Notes: generated by a model not told the origin, from the sequence alone. Numbered from the stretch's first letter, positions 1-11,849 are shown. The stretch is DNA of 64,000 nt from Myxocyprinus asiaticus (GCF_019703515.2 NC_059382.1:15665001-15729000), one strand, 5' to 3'. Numbers and translations are program-made.

Positions 1-479
1 GAAAACAGCTCATGTAAAAGCACATCATGTGGGATCATGAGACAACTTTAAAACGAAGTAGGACATAAGCAAAATGCCTATGCTTTTGGCCAATGGTAAA
101 AACAGACAACACCCATAATGATTATTTGGAGATATCTGATAATAAAACCAGTCATACTGTACTAGACAAGCCCTTCCTATGAACCCGTCCTCCTAGCTTC
201 CTCCAAGAAAACACTGAGTGCAGGGAAAGAAATTACTTTTCCTTTTCATTTCATGTGGTCTCCAAACTTCAAGTAAAACTAATGAGCTAATTGTGGCTTT
301 TGATGACAACCCGTTCTCTCTCGCTCACTCTCTGTTTCTTTTCAAACCAGCGTGTTATTCTTCGAACTCCATAAAGCTTTTCAACCCCTATTGCAATCAT
401 GGTTTGGGTCTGAGGAGAGAGAAAAAATTGGTGGAGTTCATCTAAGTCAGTGTAAATGCAAGGTATTAATTATACTGAA
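1..479. other. Intronic sequence, nothing recognised
   Basis: Ordinary AT-rich sequence with no repeat, TIR or exon signal that I can support. Confidence 0.5.
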
Positions 480-487
480 TAGAGGGA

Positions 488-541
<54 letters not shown>
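480..541 (+). repeat. (GA)n microsatellite
   Basis: About 25 uninterrupted GA units after an interrupted GGGAGA start. Arg-Glu repeat ORFs across it are artefacts. Confidence 0.97.
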
Positions 542-544
<3 letters not shown>

Positions 545-639
545 GGCTACTGCGCTCCATTTAAAATATGATCAGTATAATCGAGCCCTGCTGAGTGAGG
601 AAAGCAAAGCCCAATGAAGACTGGGAGTACAAGAGTGCA

Positions 640-705
640 GACAGAGAGAGAAAGAGGGAGAGAGAGAAAGAAAGAAAGAAAGAAAGAAAGAGGGGGAGGG
701 GGGTG
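640..705 (+). repeat. Purine-rich GA/GAAA simple repeat
   Basis: Interrupted GAGA runs, then six GAAA/AAAG tetramers and a G-rich end. Confidence 0.9.
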
Positions 706-1800
706 GCTTAGAGAACAGTTTGAACAAGTGACACAGTCAAGGATGAATTAAAAATCAACATGGGACATTTATGCTTTTCACAAAATGACATTTAGATATA
801 ATTTAATGTATGTATTGTAGTATTAATTTATAAATTCACACTGCATTGTACAAAAAAAAGTTTTTTGGGGGGGGGGGGCGGGCGGGATGACTAACATTAG
901 GTTTTTGGGTTCAAATGTATACAGTAAACATATGCAGTGGAGTTCAAAATTCAACAATGAAAATCTGGGGTGTAAAATCTCATTTAAACTTGGAAATATA
1001 CAAAGTTTTAGGACGAAATGAAAACAAAAAGACATCAAATAAATAAGAAATATTTAACATTCTGCACCATTTAATGGTCACTTAATAAAATCTGTGCAAT
1101 AAGCAAAATTGTGTCACTGACCATGTTAGCTCTTTGTACCACAGGTCAAATTTCCTTGATTCCACTGAAGCATGCAAGAGGCTCTTTGGAACATTCTCAA
1201 ATCATGTTGTGATAACATGGATCAACAGGTGTTGCACAAACTTGTGGAGACCATGCCAACTCGAGAGCATGCTGTCTTTAATGACAAAAGGGGAACATAC
1301 TACATAATTGTTTTTCAAATCAACTTTCACTCACATTGTTATGCTGATGATATAATTTGTTATAATGTATTAATTCAGAAAAAAAAAAAAAGGAAAATAG
1401 AAACATTTTCACAAGTGGACTTAGCATGTATAAGGGTAAGTGTATGTTTTCATTATTATACTGTACAACTGGCCACCATAATTATAATTTTTTTAAAATT
1501 ACTTTTAAATAATATTTTAATAATTTACATATTATTCCTCTTAGTGCATCCATAGCTTGACTGCCCTGCCAGCACAATATCTGACATCTTTCAGAGAGAG
1601 AAAGAGAAGCTGTTCACTCTGCACACCACGAGGGGATATTATGAGGTATAAACAACTTTAGTGTTTGAGCAGCCTGGATATATATTAATGTAAGCAAATG
1701 ACTATTGACATGGATCAACCAAAAGAGGAATACTGTCCGATTCATAAAGCTCAGCAACTCATCCAATTCTGACAGAAAAAAAAAAAAAAGACACAAGCAG
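706..1800. other. AT-rich intronic stretch
   Basis: Contains a G-run near 866-879, A-runs near 1379-1391 and 1776-1790, and otherwise undistinguished AT-rich sequence. A related stretch (aaatgtatacagtaaacatatgcagtgg-type, with a CATTTAAAC...GGAAATA motif) recurs near 53730-53830, suggesting an old dispersed repeat around 890-1090. Confidence 0.45.
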
Positions 1801-1819
1801 AGATACAGAGGAAGACAAT

Positions 1820-1820
1820 G

Positions 1821-1859
<39 letters not shown>
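1820..1859 (+). repeat. (GA)n microsatellite
   Basis: About 19 GA units, with a smaller interrupted GA patch at 1899-1912. Confidence 0.95.
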
Positions 1860-2030
1860 AAAGACAAAAAAATTTAGAGGAAGTGAGATGACAGTGAAAG
1901 AGAGAGAGAGAAATAGCAGGGGAAGTGGCACTGAAGGACAATGGGAGGGATGGCGGTTAACAGGCACAGGAATAGGAGAGAAAGAGAAGCTGGACCCACA
2001 GAGCATCAAGGGAGTTGTTTAAGGAGAAAC

Positions 2031-2190
2031 AGTGTCCGTTTGTGGCCGGTGATAATACTTTCCATTCAACAGGGCTCGCAGCGCACTGATTCCTCTGATT
2101 GCAGCCTGGCGCCCTGCTGGCGAGGCTCTGCGCTGAAATTAAATCCACTCTATTCAGTTATAAATTATAATGCTCTATAAACAACACCCC
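2031..2190. promoter_or_regulatory. Candidate conserved noncoding element
   Basis: High-complexity, mixed-GC block ending in an AT-rich TTATAAATTATAATG motif, standing out from flanking purine-rich repeats. No ORF is convincing. The candidate status rests only on composition and on the locus being a BCAS3 intron, so conservation is untested. Confidence 0.22.
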
Positions 2191-2809
2191 CACTGGGAAA
2201 AGGGGGGGGGGGGTTGAGAGAGGCAGAGAAATACAGAGGGAGTATAAGAGAAACAAAAACAGAGATTAAACAGTAAAAAAAGAAGAGGAAAAAAGGACGA
2301 GGAGAGTGGAGAAGGAAGTGATCAGTTTCCTAAAGAACAAAGCAAATAAAAAATAAAATAAAGAAGTGAGCGATTCAAATTATTGGAAAACTCAGATTAG
2401 AGATTATGAAGTAGGGATTATGAAATGAAAAAAACTGGTTAATAATCAGAGCCTGAGATATCTTGTCTCAAAAGCAAAGGATCAGAGAGCAAAAAGCAAT
2501 ATTTGAATTATAAATGTGAATTTTGTAAATTATTTTAATTCTGTTTAAACATTCCGAAGTATCAGGTTTAAAACTTAAATGGAATATTCAGTATCTACCA
2601 ATAAAGGTGAAATGTACAAGTGAGAAGTGATAAATAAAACTGAATCAAGAGATTGTTGTTCACTCGCAGCTCTGTTTGAGGATCAGCACAGTGTCCACGT
2701 AACTCACTGGGTGTTCTGCGCCGCCACCTTTCTCTTTAGTGTAGTCCAAAGTCTGAAATCCCCAACACCCACACAGACAAATCCAGCATGCTCGAAAACA
2801 CTAACTAGC

Positions 2810-2811
2810 CC

Positions 2812-2850
<39 letters not shown>
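2810..2850 (+). repeat. (CA)n microsatellite
   Basis: About 19 CA units. Confidence 0.96.
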
Positions 2851-2852
<2 letters not shown>

Positions 2853-2929
2853 CCTATCTGGCTTTGCACAAGGCGAAGAAGACCAACAGAGAGCCCCAAA
2901 CCATCGCTAAGATGTCAGAGGGCTAAAAA

Positions 2930-3250
2930 TAAATGTCTAATTTCATTCAAACAACATCCATATTTTATTTGAACATTTGGCATTTTGATTGATGGTGTCT
3001 GTGTGCGCTACGACCGAAAGCTGGATCAAAGTCAAACAAATTATAATTACAGATGGCATTAAAATCTCTACGTTAGTGACCTCTAATTAAATTACTCAAC
3101 CACCCTGGCACATTCACAGCACTGCGAGGGTGCTGCAAGAGCCTTTAACTGCTGTGTCTGACTCTTTAACTAAGAGTTCTGTAATGTTCAACAAACAGCT
3201 ATGAGCCACTCTCTGCAGCTTTGTAGAGTTTTCAGTAGCAATTTGTATGA
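2930..3250. promoter_or_regulatory. Candidate enhancer-like intronic element
   Basis: Non-repetitive block containing TTGATTGATGG (PBX-HOX-like), GGATCAAAG (reverse of a TCF/LEF-like CTTTGATCC), an AATTATAATTAC homeodomain-type cluster and CTAATTAAATT. Short motifs occur by chance, so function is inference. It lies just outside the transposon stack that begins at 3435. Confidence 0.28.
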
Positions 3251-3434
3251 TATATTTCAACATGATGGCATGCGCACACACACGTGCGCGCACACAAACA
3301 CACACGTTTACTTAGCTATCTAAACGGCCACATACATTATATTTCTATTGTTTTATATAAAGCTAATCACATTTATATAAAAATTCATCATTTCTAGACT
3401 AAACCAACCCTTAAAAGATATATATATACACACA

Positions 3435-5183
<1,749 letters not shown>

Positions 5184-5704
5184 CACTCACCAGCCACTTT
5201 ATTAATTACACCTGTACATCTACTTATTCATGCAATTATCTAATCAGCCAATCATGTGGCAGCAGTGTATTGTAGAAAAACATATTGTGGGGCAGGAGCT
5301 TCAGTTAATGTTCACATTAACCATCAGAATGGGGAAAAAATGTGATCTCAGTGATTAAGACCATGGCATAATTGTTGGTGCCAGATGGGCTGGTTTGAGT
5401 ATTTCTGTAACTGCTGATCTCCTGGGATTTTCACACACAACAGTCTCTAGAGTGTACAGAAAATAGTGCGAAAAACAACCAATGAGAAGCAGTTTTGTGG
5501 GCGAAAATCTTGTTGATGACAGAGGTCAACAGAGAATGGCCAGACTGGTTTGAGCTGACAGAAAGGCTACGGTAACTCAGATAACCCCCCTGTACAATTA
5601 TAGTGAGCAAAATGTCGAACCTTGAGGCGAATGGGCTACAACAGCAGAAGACCACGTTGGGTTCCACTTCTGTTAGCCAAGAACAGAAAACTGTGGATGC
5701 AGTG
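5184..5704 (+). mobile_element. Tc1-like family B, left arm of a foldback copy
   Basis: Begins CACTCACCAGCCACTTTATT after TA, the family terminal repeat, and runs through the N-terminal transposase region in plus orientation. The readable ancestral protein has CDLSD, GARWAGLSISVTADLLGF and a TTVSRVY helix-turn-helix, here broken. The arm stops at GCAGTG (5699-5704), where the 5705-8343 palindrome is inserted. Other copies of the family lie at 8344-8976 (inverted), 20829-21430 and 22676-23293. Confidence 0.88.
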
Positions 5705-5744
5705 TATGGGATCAAAATCCCGTCAAAAGTATTGCGGTCACAGA

Positions 5745-5905
5745 TCCAAAAATAATAAGCGTGAATCAAAAAATATTAAGCACAGATAAAAAAAAAATAA
5801 GCGCAAAAATAAATAAAAAGCGCAGATCAAAATAATAAGTGCAGACCAAAATAATTAGCACAGATCAAAAAATAAGCATAAATCAAAAAATATATAAACA
5901 TTTAA
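5745..5905 (+). repeat. AT-rich subterminal repeats, left arm of palindrome
   Basis: Seven or so degenerate copies of a unit close to AATAATAAGCGCAGATCAAA stand in tandem just inside the left terminus. The mirror set is at 8175-8300. Subterminal repeats are common transposase-binding sites in several DNA transposon groups, and that role here is inference. Confidence 0.8.
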
Positions 5906-6185
5906 AATATGCTGCAAAAACAACAACAGAAAAATGTAAGCAAAGTCATCAGAATTGCAAACAAAATCATGTTTTTCTTGGTTATATTACTGTTTTTTTG
6001 TGCTCTGACAGTTTTGCTCATATTTTCATTTTTTTTTGTACACTTACGCTGTATTTTTCTTTGCTTTTGTTTCCAAGTTCTGCGCTTGGTTTTCCAAAAC
6101 TTGTGAGTAGAGTTTCATGTAAATCAGGGGGCATTTTGCATCCCCATTGGTCCACTAGTTCTTGATCGACAGCTCCTCCTCTAGC

Positions 6186-6304
6186 CAATCATTCGAAGAG
6201 GGGAGGTGACGTTACTCCAATGTGACTCCGACGGCTGCTGCTCAATCGCACGATGGTAGATGAAGATGGATAGCCTTCAGTTGGCAAATCCTGGACAATC
6301 ACAG
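6186..6304 (+). other. Exon-like segment with a donor site in the left arm
   Basis: High-GC stretch ending in CAATCACAG|GTAATT. One frame from 6259 reads MKMDSLQLANPGQSQ up to the donor. The right arm has the same segment on the minus strand (about 8102-8048) with MKMDNHQLANPGQSQ. It looks like a captured or ancestral first exon. Another ATG seven bases upstream runs into an immediate stop. No transcript evidence can be seen. Confidence 0.3.
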
Positions 6305-6479
6305 GTAATTGAATATAACTATATTATTTGTGGTTGATAGATACACTGCTTGTGTCTGTTTTGAGTATTTTCTGCCAGCTCTAGGAAACAATGTGTTGTC
6401 CGAGTAGGCCATTATCATAGTCCGTTAACACATGTATCGAGTCAGCTGAATTTAGTTAGCAGAGTCTTTAGTTTAGGCA

Positions 6480-6698
6480 TTATTTAAGACTTCCTTGTTT
6501 GTAGGTTATTGGCTGCATATCTAAAAAAACAAGGCTGGGTTGGTGTGGATGTTTGATGCATATTTTTGCAAGATGTACCAATGTAGTCACGAGTTCAGAA
6601 CCCAACTTGATCCACTTTTCCATGTTGCTGAATGTGCCGTTATGTACTGATGCTACGTTGGCATTGTTGGCACAGCTACATGTCGTTTCTTTTTCCAT
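6480..6698 (-). pseudogene. 72-codon ORF in left arm of palindrome (unknown)
   Basis: Starts at ATG 6698 just downstream of a polypyrimidine-poor acceptor-like CACTGCAG and reads MEKETTCSCANNANV, FSNMEKWIKLGSEL, KHPHQPSLVFLDMQPITYKQ to a stop. I do not recognise the family. The mirror copy at 7685-7903 differs at 11 internal residues. Of about 16 nucleotide differences most change the protein, so the pair shows no sign of purifying selection. It may be a relic exon of the parental transposon or a captured gene fragment. Confidence 0.4.
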
Positions 6699-7080
6699 GA
6701 TACTGCAGTGAAATCACAAACAAGTGACCAAGCATTCCCATGTCAATAAATAATGCAATAAAGTTGGCTTGACGTTGGACGTTCTTTAATCACAAATAGT
6801 CACAAATTTAGGGACCGTCTCTAAAGATACAGGCAGCATTGGAGCATACATATCCAAAACATTTACAAACATTTCCATAATATAGAGTATACTACTTCAA
6901 TAACATTTGAAGCAAATTACTTAGTAATACAATCAACTCCAAAGTGTGCATGTAGGTGTCAGCAATAATGCACACCTTTTAGAATTTTGGTATAATTAAA
7001 AAAAAACAAAATAATAAAAAAAAAGTCAAATTATATATAAGCATTTCTGTATTCATCAGTATTGTAATAGGCCTTGGTGT

Positions 7081-7318
7081 TGGGATCTGGATTTTATTTC
7101 TGTCAGCTGGCCACCACATAAGACCCTTTTGGATATAACACATTTTTGTAATTGAGTGCAATTTTTTTCCCCAACCTTGAATATTTCAGTAACTGTATTT
7201 ACAGTATATAAAGTTGATGTATCTTTGTGTAAATTTAATAGGCTACTCTTGTTTGGGCGAGACAAAGAGCCTGCAAAGCAACATCCAAACAACTACTTCC
7301 TGACTTAAGATATAATTA
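7081..7318. other. Loop of the palindromic element
   Basis: Non-palindromic 240-bp centre between the arms. A minus-strand reading frame spans part of it (7292-7056), with no recognisable domain. The loop could be the remnant of the internal region of a once autonomous element. Confidence 0.5.
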
Positions 7319-7684
7319 TGACACCAAGGCCTATTACAATACTGATGAATATAGAAATGCTTACATATAATTGAATTTTTTTTTAAATTATATTACAAAT
7401 CTAAAAGGTGTGCATTATTGCTGACACCTACATGCACACTTTGGAGTTGGTTGTATTACTAAGTAATTTGCTTCAAATGTTATTGAAGTTGTATACTCTA
7501 TGTTATGGAAATGTTTGTAAATGTTTTGGATATGTATGCTCCAATGTTGCCTGTATCTTTAGAGACGGTCCCTAAATTTGCAACTATTTGTTATTAAAGA
7601 ACGTCCAACGTCAAGCCAACTTTATTGCATTATTTATTGACATGGGGATGCTTGGTCACTTGTTTCTGATTTCACTGCAGTATC

Positions 7685-7903
7685 GTGGAAAAACAAACTA
7701 CATGTAGCCATGCCAACGATGCCAACGTAGGATCAGTACATAACTGCACATTCAGCAACATGGAAAGGTGGATCAAGTTGGGTTCTGAACTCGCGACTAC
7801 ATTAGTACAGCTAGTAAAAACATGCATCAAACATCCACACCAACCCAGCCTTGTTTTTTTAAATATGCAGCCAATAACCTACAAACAAGGAAGTCTTAAA
7901 TAA
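7685..7903 (+). pseudogene. Mirror 72-codon ORF in right arm of palindrome
   Basis: Follows TTTCACTGCAG|TATC, like its partner. The codon aligned with the partner's ATG is GTG here, which is not a normal vertebrate start. The rest reads TTCSHANDANV, FSNMERWIKLGSEL, KHPHQPSLVFLNMQPITYKQ. Both mirror ORFs read outward from the loop. Confidence 0.4.
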
Positions 7904-8174
7904 TGCCTAAACTAAAGACTCTGTGAACTAAATTTAGCTGACTCGATGCCTACTCAGACAACACATTGTTTCCTAGAGCTGGCAGAAAATACTCAAAACA
8001 GACACAAGCATCAACCACAAGTAATATAGTTATATTCAATTACCTGTGATTGTCCAGGATTTGCCAACTGATGGTTATCCATCTTCATCTACCATTGTGC
8101 GATTGAGCAGCAGCCATCGGAGTTGCATTGGAGTGACATCATCTCCCCTCTTCAAATGATTGGCTACAGGAGGA

Positions 8175-8300
8175 TATTTTAAATGTGTACATATATTTTT
8201 GATTCATGCTTGTTATTTTTTAATCTGCGCTAATTATTTTGATCTGCACTTATTATTTTTTGATTCACGCTTATTATTTTGATTCACGCTTATTATTTTT
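8175..8300 (-). repeat. AT-rich subterminal repeats, right arm of palindrome
   Basis: Inverted counterpart of 5745-5905, with about six degenerate units of the AATAATAAGCGTGAATCAAA type before the right terminus. Confidence 0.8.
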
Positions 8301-8343
8301 GGATCCGTGACCGCAATACTTTTGACGGGATTTTGATCCCATA

Positions 8344-8976
8344 GCAGTGGGCCTACCATTTGTGTACCTCAGCAGAAATCCAGATTTATCAGACCAGGTG
8401 ATGTTTTTCCAATAGTCTACTGTCCAGTTTTGGTGAGCCTGTGCCCACTGCAGCCTCAGTTTCCTGTTCTAAGCTGACAGTAGTGGTACCCAGAGGGGTC
8501 TTCTGCTGCTGTAGCCCATCCGCCTCAATGTTCAACGTGTTGTATGTTCAGAAATTCTTTTCTGCATAGCGCTGTTGTGACGCGTGTTTATTTGGGTTAC
8601 TGTCACCTTCCTGTCAGCCTGGCCCAGTCTGGCTATTCTCCTCTGACCTCTGTCATTAACAAGCCATTTTCGCCCACAGAACTGCCAGCTTGGATGTTTT
8701 TCTTCGCACCATTCTCTTTACACTCTAGAGACTTTTTTGCATGAAAATCCCAGGAGATCAGCAGTTACAGAAATACTCAAACCAGCCCGTCTGGCACCAA
8801 CAATCACGCCACGGTCTAAATCACTAAGATCAAATTTTTTCCCCATTCTAATGGTTGATGTGAAAATTAACTGAAGTTCCTGAACCATATTACACTGCTG
8901 CCACATGATTGGCTGATTAGATAATCGCATGAATAAGTAGATGTACAGGTGTACCTAATAAAGTGGCCAGTGAGTG
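8344..8976 (-). mobile_element. Tc1-like family B, inverted right arm of the foldback copy
   Basis: Reverse-complement of the family B 5' part. It ends in GGCCAGTGAGTG at 8976, matching the left terminal repeat. On the minus strand it carries an N-terminal transposase relic, FDLSDLDRGVIVGARRAGLS then VTADLLGFS. It extends about 150 bp further into the element (8350-8475) than the left arm does. The first nine bases, GCAGTGGGC, continue the left arm, so the palindrome inserted into the left arm after the foldback copy had formed. Confidence 0.88.
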
Positions 8977-8981
8977 AGTGA

Positions 8982-9048
<67 letters not shown>

Positions 9049-9069
9049 TATACACACACTGTGTATATA
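8977..9069 (+). repeat. GAGT/(GT)n/(TA)n/(CA)n microsatellite
   Basis: Compound repeat between the family B end and the next Tc1 element. Confidence 0.95.
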
Positions 9070-10505
9070 CAGTTGAAGTCAGAAGTTTACGTACACCTCA
9101 GTCAAATACATTTAAACTCAGTTTTTCACAATTCCTGACATTAAATCGTAGAAAAAATTCCCTGTCTTAGGTCAGTTAGGATCACTATTTTAAGAATGTG
9201 AAATGTCAGAATAATAGTAGAAAGAATTATTTATTTCAGCTTTTATTTCTTTCATCACATTCCCAGTGGGTAAAAAGTTCACATACACTTTGTTAGTATT
9301 TGGTAGCATTGCCTTTAAATTGTTTAACTTGGGTCAAACTTTTTGGGTAGCCTTCCACAAGCTTCTCACAATAAGTTGCTGGAATTTTTGCCCATTCTTC
9401 CAGACAGAACTGGTGTAACTGAGTCAGTTATGTAGGCCTCCTTGCTCGCACATGCTTTTCAGTTCTGCCCACAAACTGTCCATCGGATTGAGGTCAGGGC
9501 TTTGTGATGGCCACTCCAATACCTTGACGTTGTTGTCCTTAAGCCATTTTGTCACAACTTTGGAGGTATGCTTGGGGTTATTGTCCATTTGCAAGACCCA
9601 TTTGCGACTGAGCTTTAACTTCCTGGCTGATATCTTGAGATGTTGCTTCAATATATTCACATAATTTTCCTTCCTCATGATGCCATCTATTTTGTGAAGT
9701 GCACCAGTCCCTCCTGCAGCAAAGGACCCCAACAACATGATGCTGCCACCCCCATGCTTCACGGCTGGGATGGTGTTCTTCGGTTTGCAAGCCTCACCCT
9801 TTTTCCTCCAAACATAACGATGGTCATTATGGCCAAACAGTTAAATTTTTTGTTTCATCCGACGAGATAAGTTTTCTCCAAGAAGTAAGATATTTATCCC
9901 CATGTATACTTGCAAACTGTAGTCTGGCTTTTTGAATGGCGGTTTTGGAGCAGTGGCTTCTTCCTTGCTGAGCAGCCTTTCAAGTTATGTCGATATAGGA
10001 CTAGTTTTACTGTGGATATAGATACATGTCTACCTGTTTCCTCCAGCATCTTTACAAGGTACTTTGCTGTTGTTCTGGGATTGATTTGCACTTTTCACAC
10101 CAAACTATGCTCATCTCTAGGAGACAGAATGCGTCTGCTTCCTGAGCAGTATGATGGCTATGTGGTCCCATGGTGTTGGCATACTATTGTTTGTACAGAT
10201 GCATGTGGTACATTCAGGCATTTGGAAATTGCTCCCAAGGATGAGCCAGACTTGTGGAAGTCCAAAAAACTTTTTCTGAGGTCTTGGATGATTTCTTTTG
10301 ATTTTCCCATGATGTCAAGCAAAGAGGCACTGAGTTTGAATGTAGGCCTTAAAATACATCCACAGTTACAACTCCAATTGACTCCAATTAGCCTATCAGA
10401 ATCTAATTGCCTAATTTCCTAAATGCTTGGCATAATTTTCTGTAATTTTCCAAGCTGCTTAAAGGCACAGTTAACTTAGTGTATGTAAACTTCTGACTTC
10501 AACTG
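9070..10505 (-). mobile_element. Tc1-like transposon with Sleeping-Beauty-type ends
   Basis: Ends are CAGTTGAAGTCAGAAGTTTA at both termini with TA duplications at 9068-9069 and 10506-10507. This closely resembles the salmonid/cyprinid Tc1 group from which Sleeping Beauty was built. Length is 1.44 kb. It carries one degraded transposase on the minus strand. Confidence 0.95.
9293..10310 (-). pseudogene. Sleeping-Beauty-group Tc1 transposase relic
   Basis: The ancestral start is the ATG at 10310 (MGKSKEIIQDLRKS). An HTH follows (GAISKCLNVPHASVQTIV), then frame breaks near 10160 and 10100. The second HTH part (STVKLVLYRHNLKG, ARKKPLL) and the catalytic part KHGGGSIMLLG...QMDNNPKHTSK...SPDLNPMDSLWAELK follow. 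The usual Glu of the DDE triad is Asp here (PMD in place of PIE). Together with the stops this predicts an inactive enzyme. The C-terminal end reaches the usual GNATKY stop at 9293-9295. Confidence 0.92.
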
Positions 10506-10526
10506 TATATACAGTATATATTTACA

Positions 10527-10571
<45 letters not shown>

Positions 10572-10573
10572 TA
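10506..10573 (+). repeat. (TA)n microsatellite
   Basis: TA repeat with TACAGTATA interruptions, ending in CACACATA at the next transposon. Confidence 0.95.
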
Positions 10574-11794
10574 CACAGGCAGCCAAAAGTTTGGAATAAT
10601 GTACAGATTTTGCCGTTTCGGAAGGAAATTGGTATTTTAATTCACCAAAGTGGCATTCGACTGATCACAAAGTATAGTCAGGACATTACTGATGTAAAAA
10701 ACAGCACCATCACTATTTGAAAAAAGTCATTTTTGATCAAATCTAGACACATTTCCATTAACCATCACTCCAACACCTTATCCTTGAGTAATCATGCTAA
10801 ATTGCTAATTTGGTACTAGAAAATCACTTGCCTTTATATCAAAAACAGCTGAAATCTATTTGTTTCATTAAATGAAGCTTAACATTGTCTTTGTGTTTGT
10901 TTTTGAGTTGCCACAGTATGCAATAGACTGGCATGTCTTAAGGTCAATATTAGGTCAAAAATGGCAAAAAAGAAACTGCTTTCTCTAGAAACTCGTCAGT
11001 CAATCATTGTTTTGAGAAATGAAGGCTATACAATGCTTGAAATTGCCAAAAAAACTGAAGATTTCATACAAAGGTGTACACTACAGTCTTCAAAGATAAA
11101 GGAGAACTGGCTCTAACAAGGACAGAAAGAGATGTGGGAGGCTAGAGGTACAACTAAACAAGAGAATATGTACATCAGAGTCTCTAGTTTGAGAAATAGA
11201 CACCTCACATGTCCTCAGCTGACAGCTTCATTGAATTCTACCCGCTCAACATCAGTTTCATGTACAACAGTAAGGAGAAGACTCAGGGGTGCAGGCCTTA
11301 TGGGAAGAATTGCAAAGAAAAAGCCATTTTTGAAACAGAAAAACAAAAAGGAAAGGTTAGAGTGGGCAAAGAAACAGACATTGGACAACAGATAATTGAA
11401 AAAGAGTGTTATGATCTTAACCCCATTGAGCTTTTGTGGGATCAGCTAGACTGTGAGGTGTGTGAGAAGTGCCCGACAAGACAGCCACATCTATTCTACA
11501 GGAAGCGTGGGGTGAAATGTCACCTGAGTATCTGGACAAACTGACAGCTAGAATGCCAAGGATCTGCAAAGCTGTCATTGCTGCACATGGAGGATTTTTT
11601 GATAGAACTCTTTGAAGTGGTTTAAGAAGTTATGATTTTTTTAAATTTATTTTTTCAAATTGTAATAGTAATTTTTCATGTTATTAATGTCCTGACTATG
11701 CATTGTGATCAGTTGAATGCCAGTTTGGTGAATAAAAGTACCAATTTCTTTCCATAAGATCAAAATCTGTACATTATTTCAAACTTTTGGCCAC

Positions 11795-11799
<5 letters not shown>
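10574..11799 (+). mobile_element. Tc1-like family C, internally deleted copy 1
   Basis: Ends are CACAGGCAGCCAAAAGTTTG on the left and the inverse CAAACTTTTGGCCACCAGTG on the right. The left TA is kept at 10572-10573. The right target side is now TG because of the adjoining GT repeat. Relative to an autonomous Tc1, the middle of the transposase is deleted. Copy 2 is at 26435-29221. Confidence 0.92.
10961..11615 (+). pseudogene. Family C Tc1 transposase relic, core deleted
   Basis: Starts MAKKKLLSLETRQSIIVLRN, an HTH with GYTMLEIAKK, then an extra A shifts the frame near 11053. The second HTH region (RHLTCPQLTASLNS) is present in another frame. The sequence then jumps to DLNPIELLWDQLD, which holds the DDE Glu, and on to a C-terminal AHGGFFD motif. 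The segment with the two catalytic Asp residues is missing. It is non-functional. Confidence 0.88.

Positions 11800-11849
<50 letters not shown>

Larger units (their letters stand above)
5705..8343. mobile_element. 2.64-kb palindromic long-inverted-repeat transposon, unassigned family
   Basis: The two ends are exact inverted copies starting TATGGGATCAAAATCCCGTC and continuing through CAAAAGTATTGCGGTCAC. The left arm is 5705-7080 and the right arm about 7319-8343, with a 240-bp non-palindromic loop (7081-7318). The right arm lacks about 260 bp present at 5911-6172 of the left arm, plus a smaller gap near 6405-6432. Identity over one aligned 219-bp stretch is about 93% (16 differences by eye). 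The hexamer GCAGTG flanks both sides perfectly (5699-5704 and 8344-8349). No transposase is recognisable, so it is probably non-autonomous. Superfamilies I recall with about 6-bp duplications (for example IS3EU or Dada) are possibilities only. Confidence 0.85.

Noticed and set aside
1614..2009. 131-codon Ser/Leu-rich minus ORF, and Arg-Glu ORFs at 352-564, 1705-2022 and 12607-12884
   Set aside because: Translations of GA/TC repeats.
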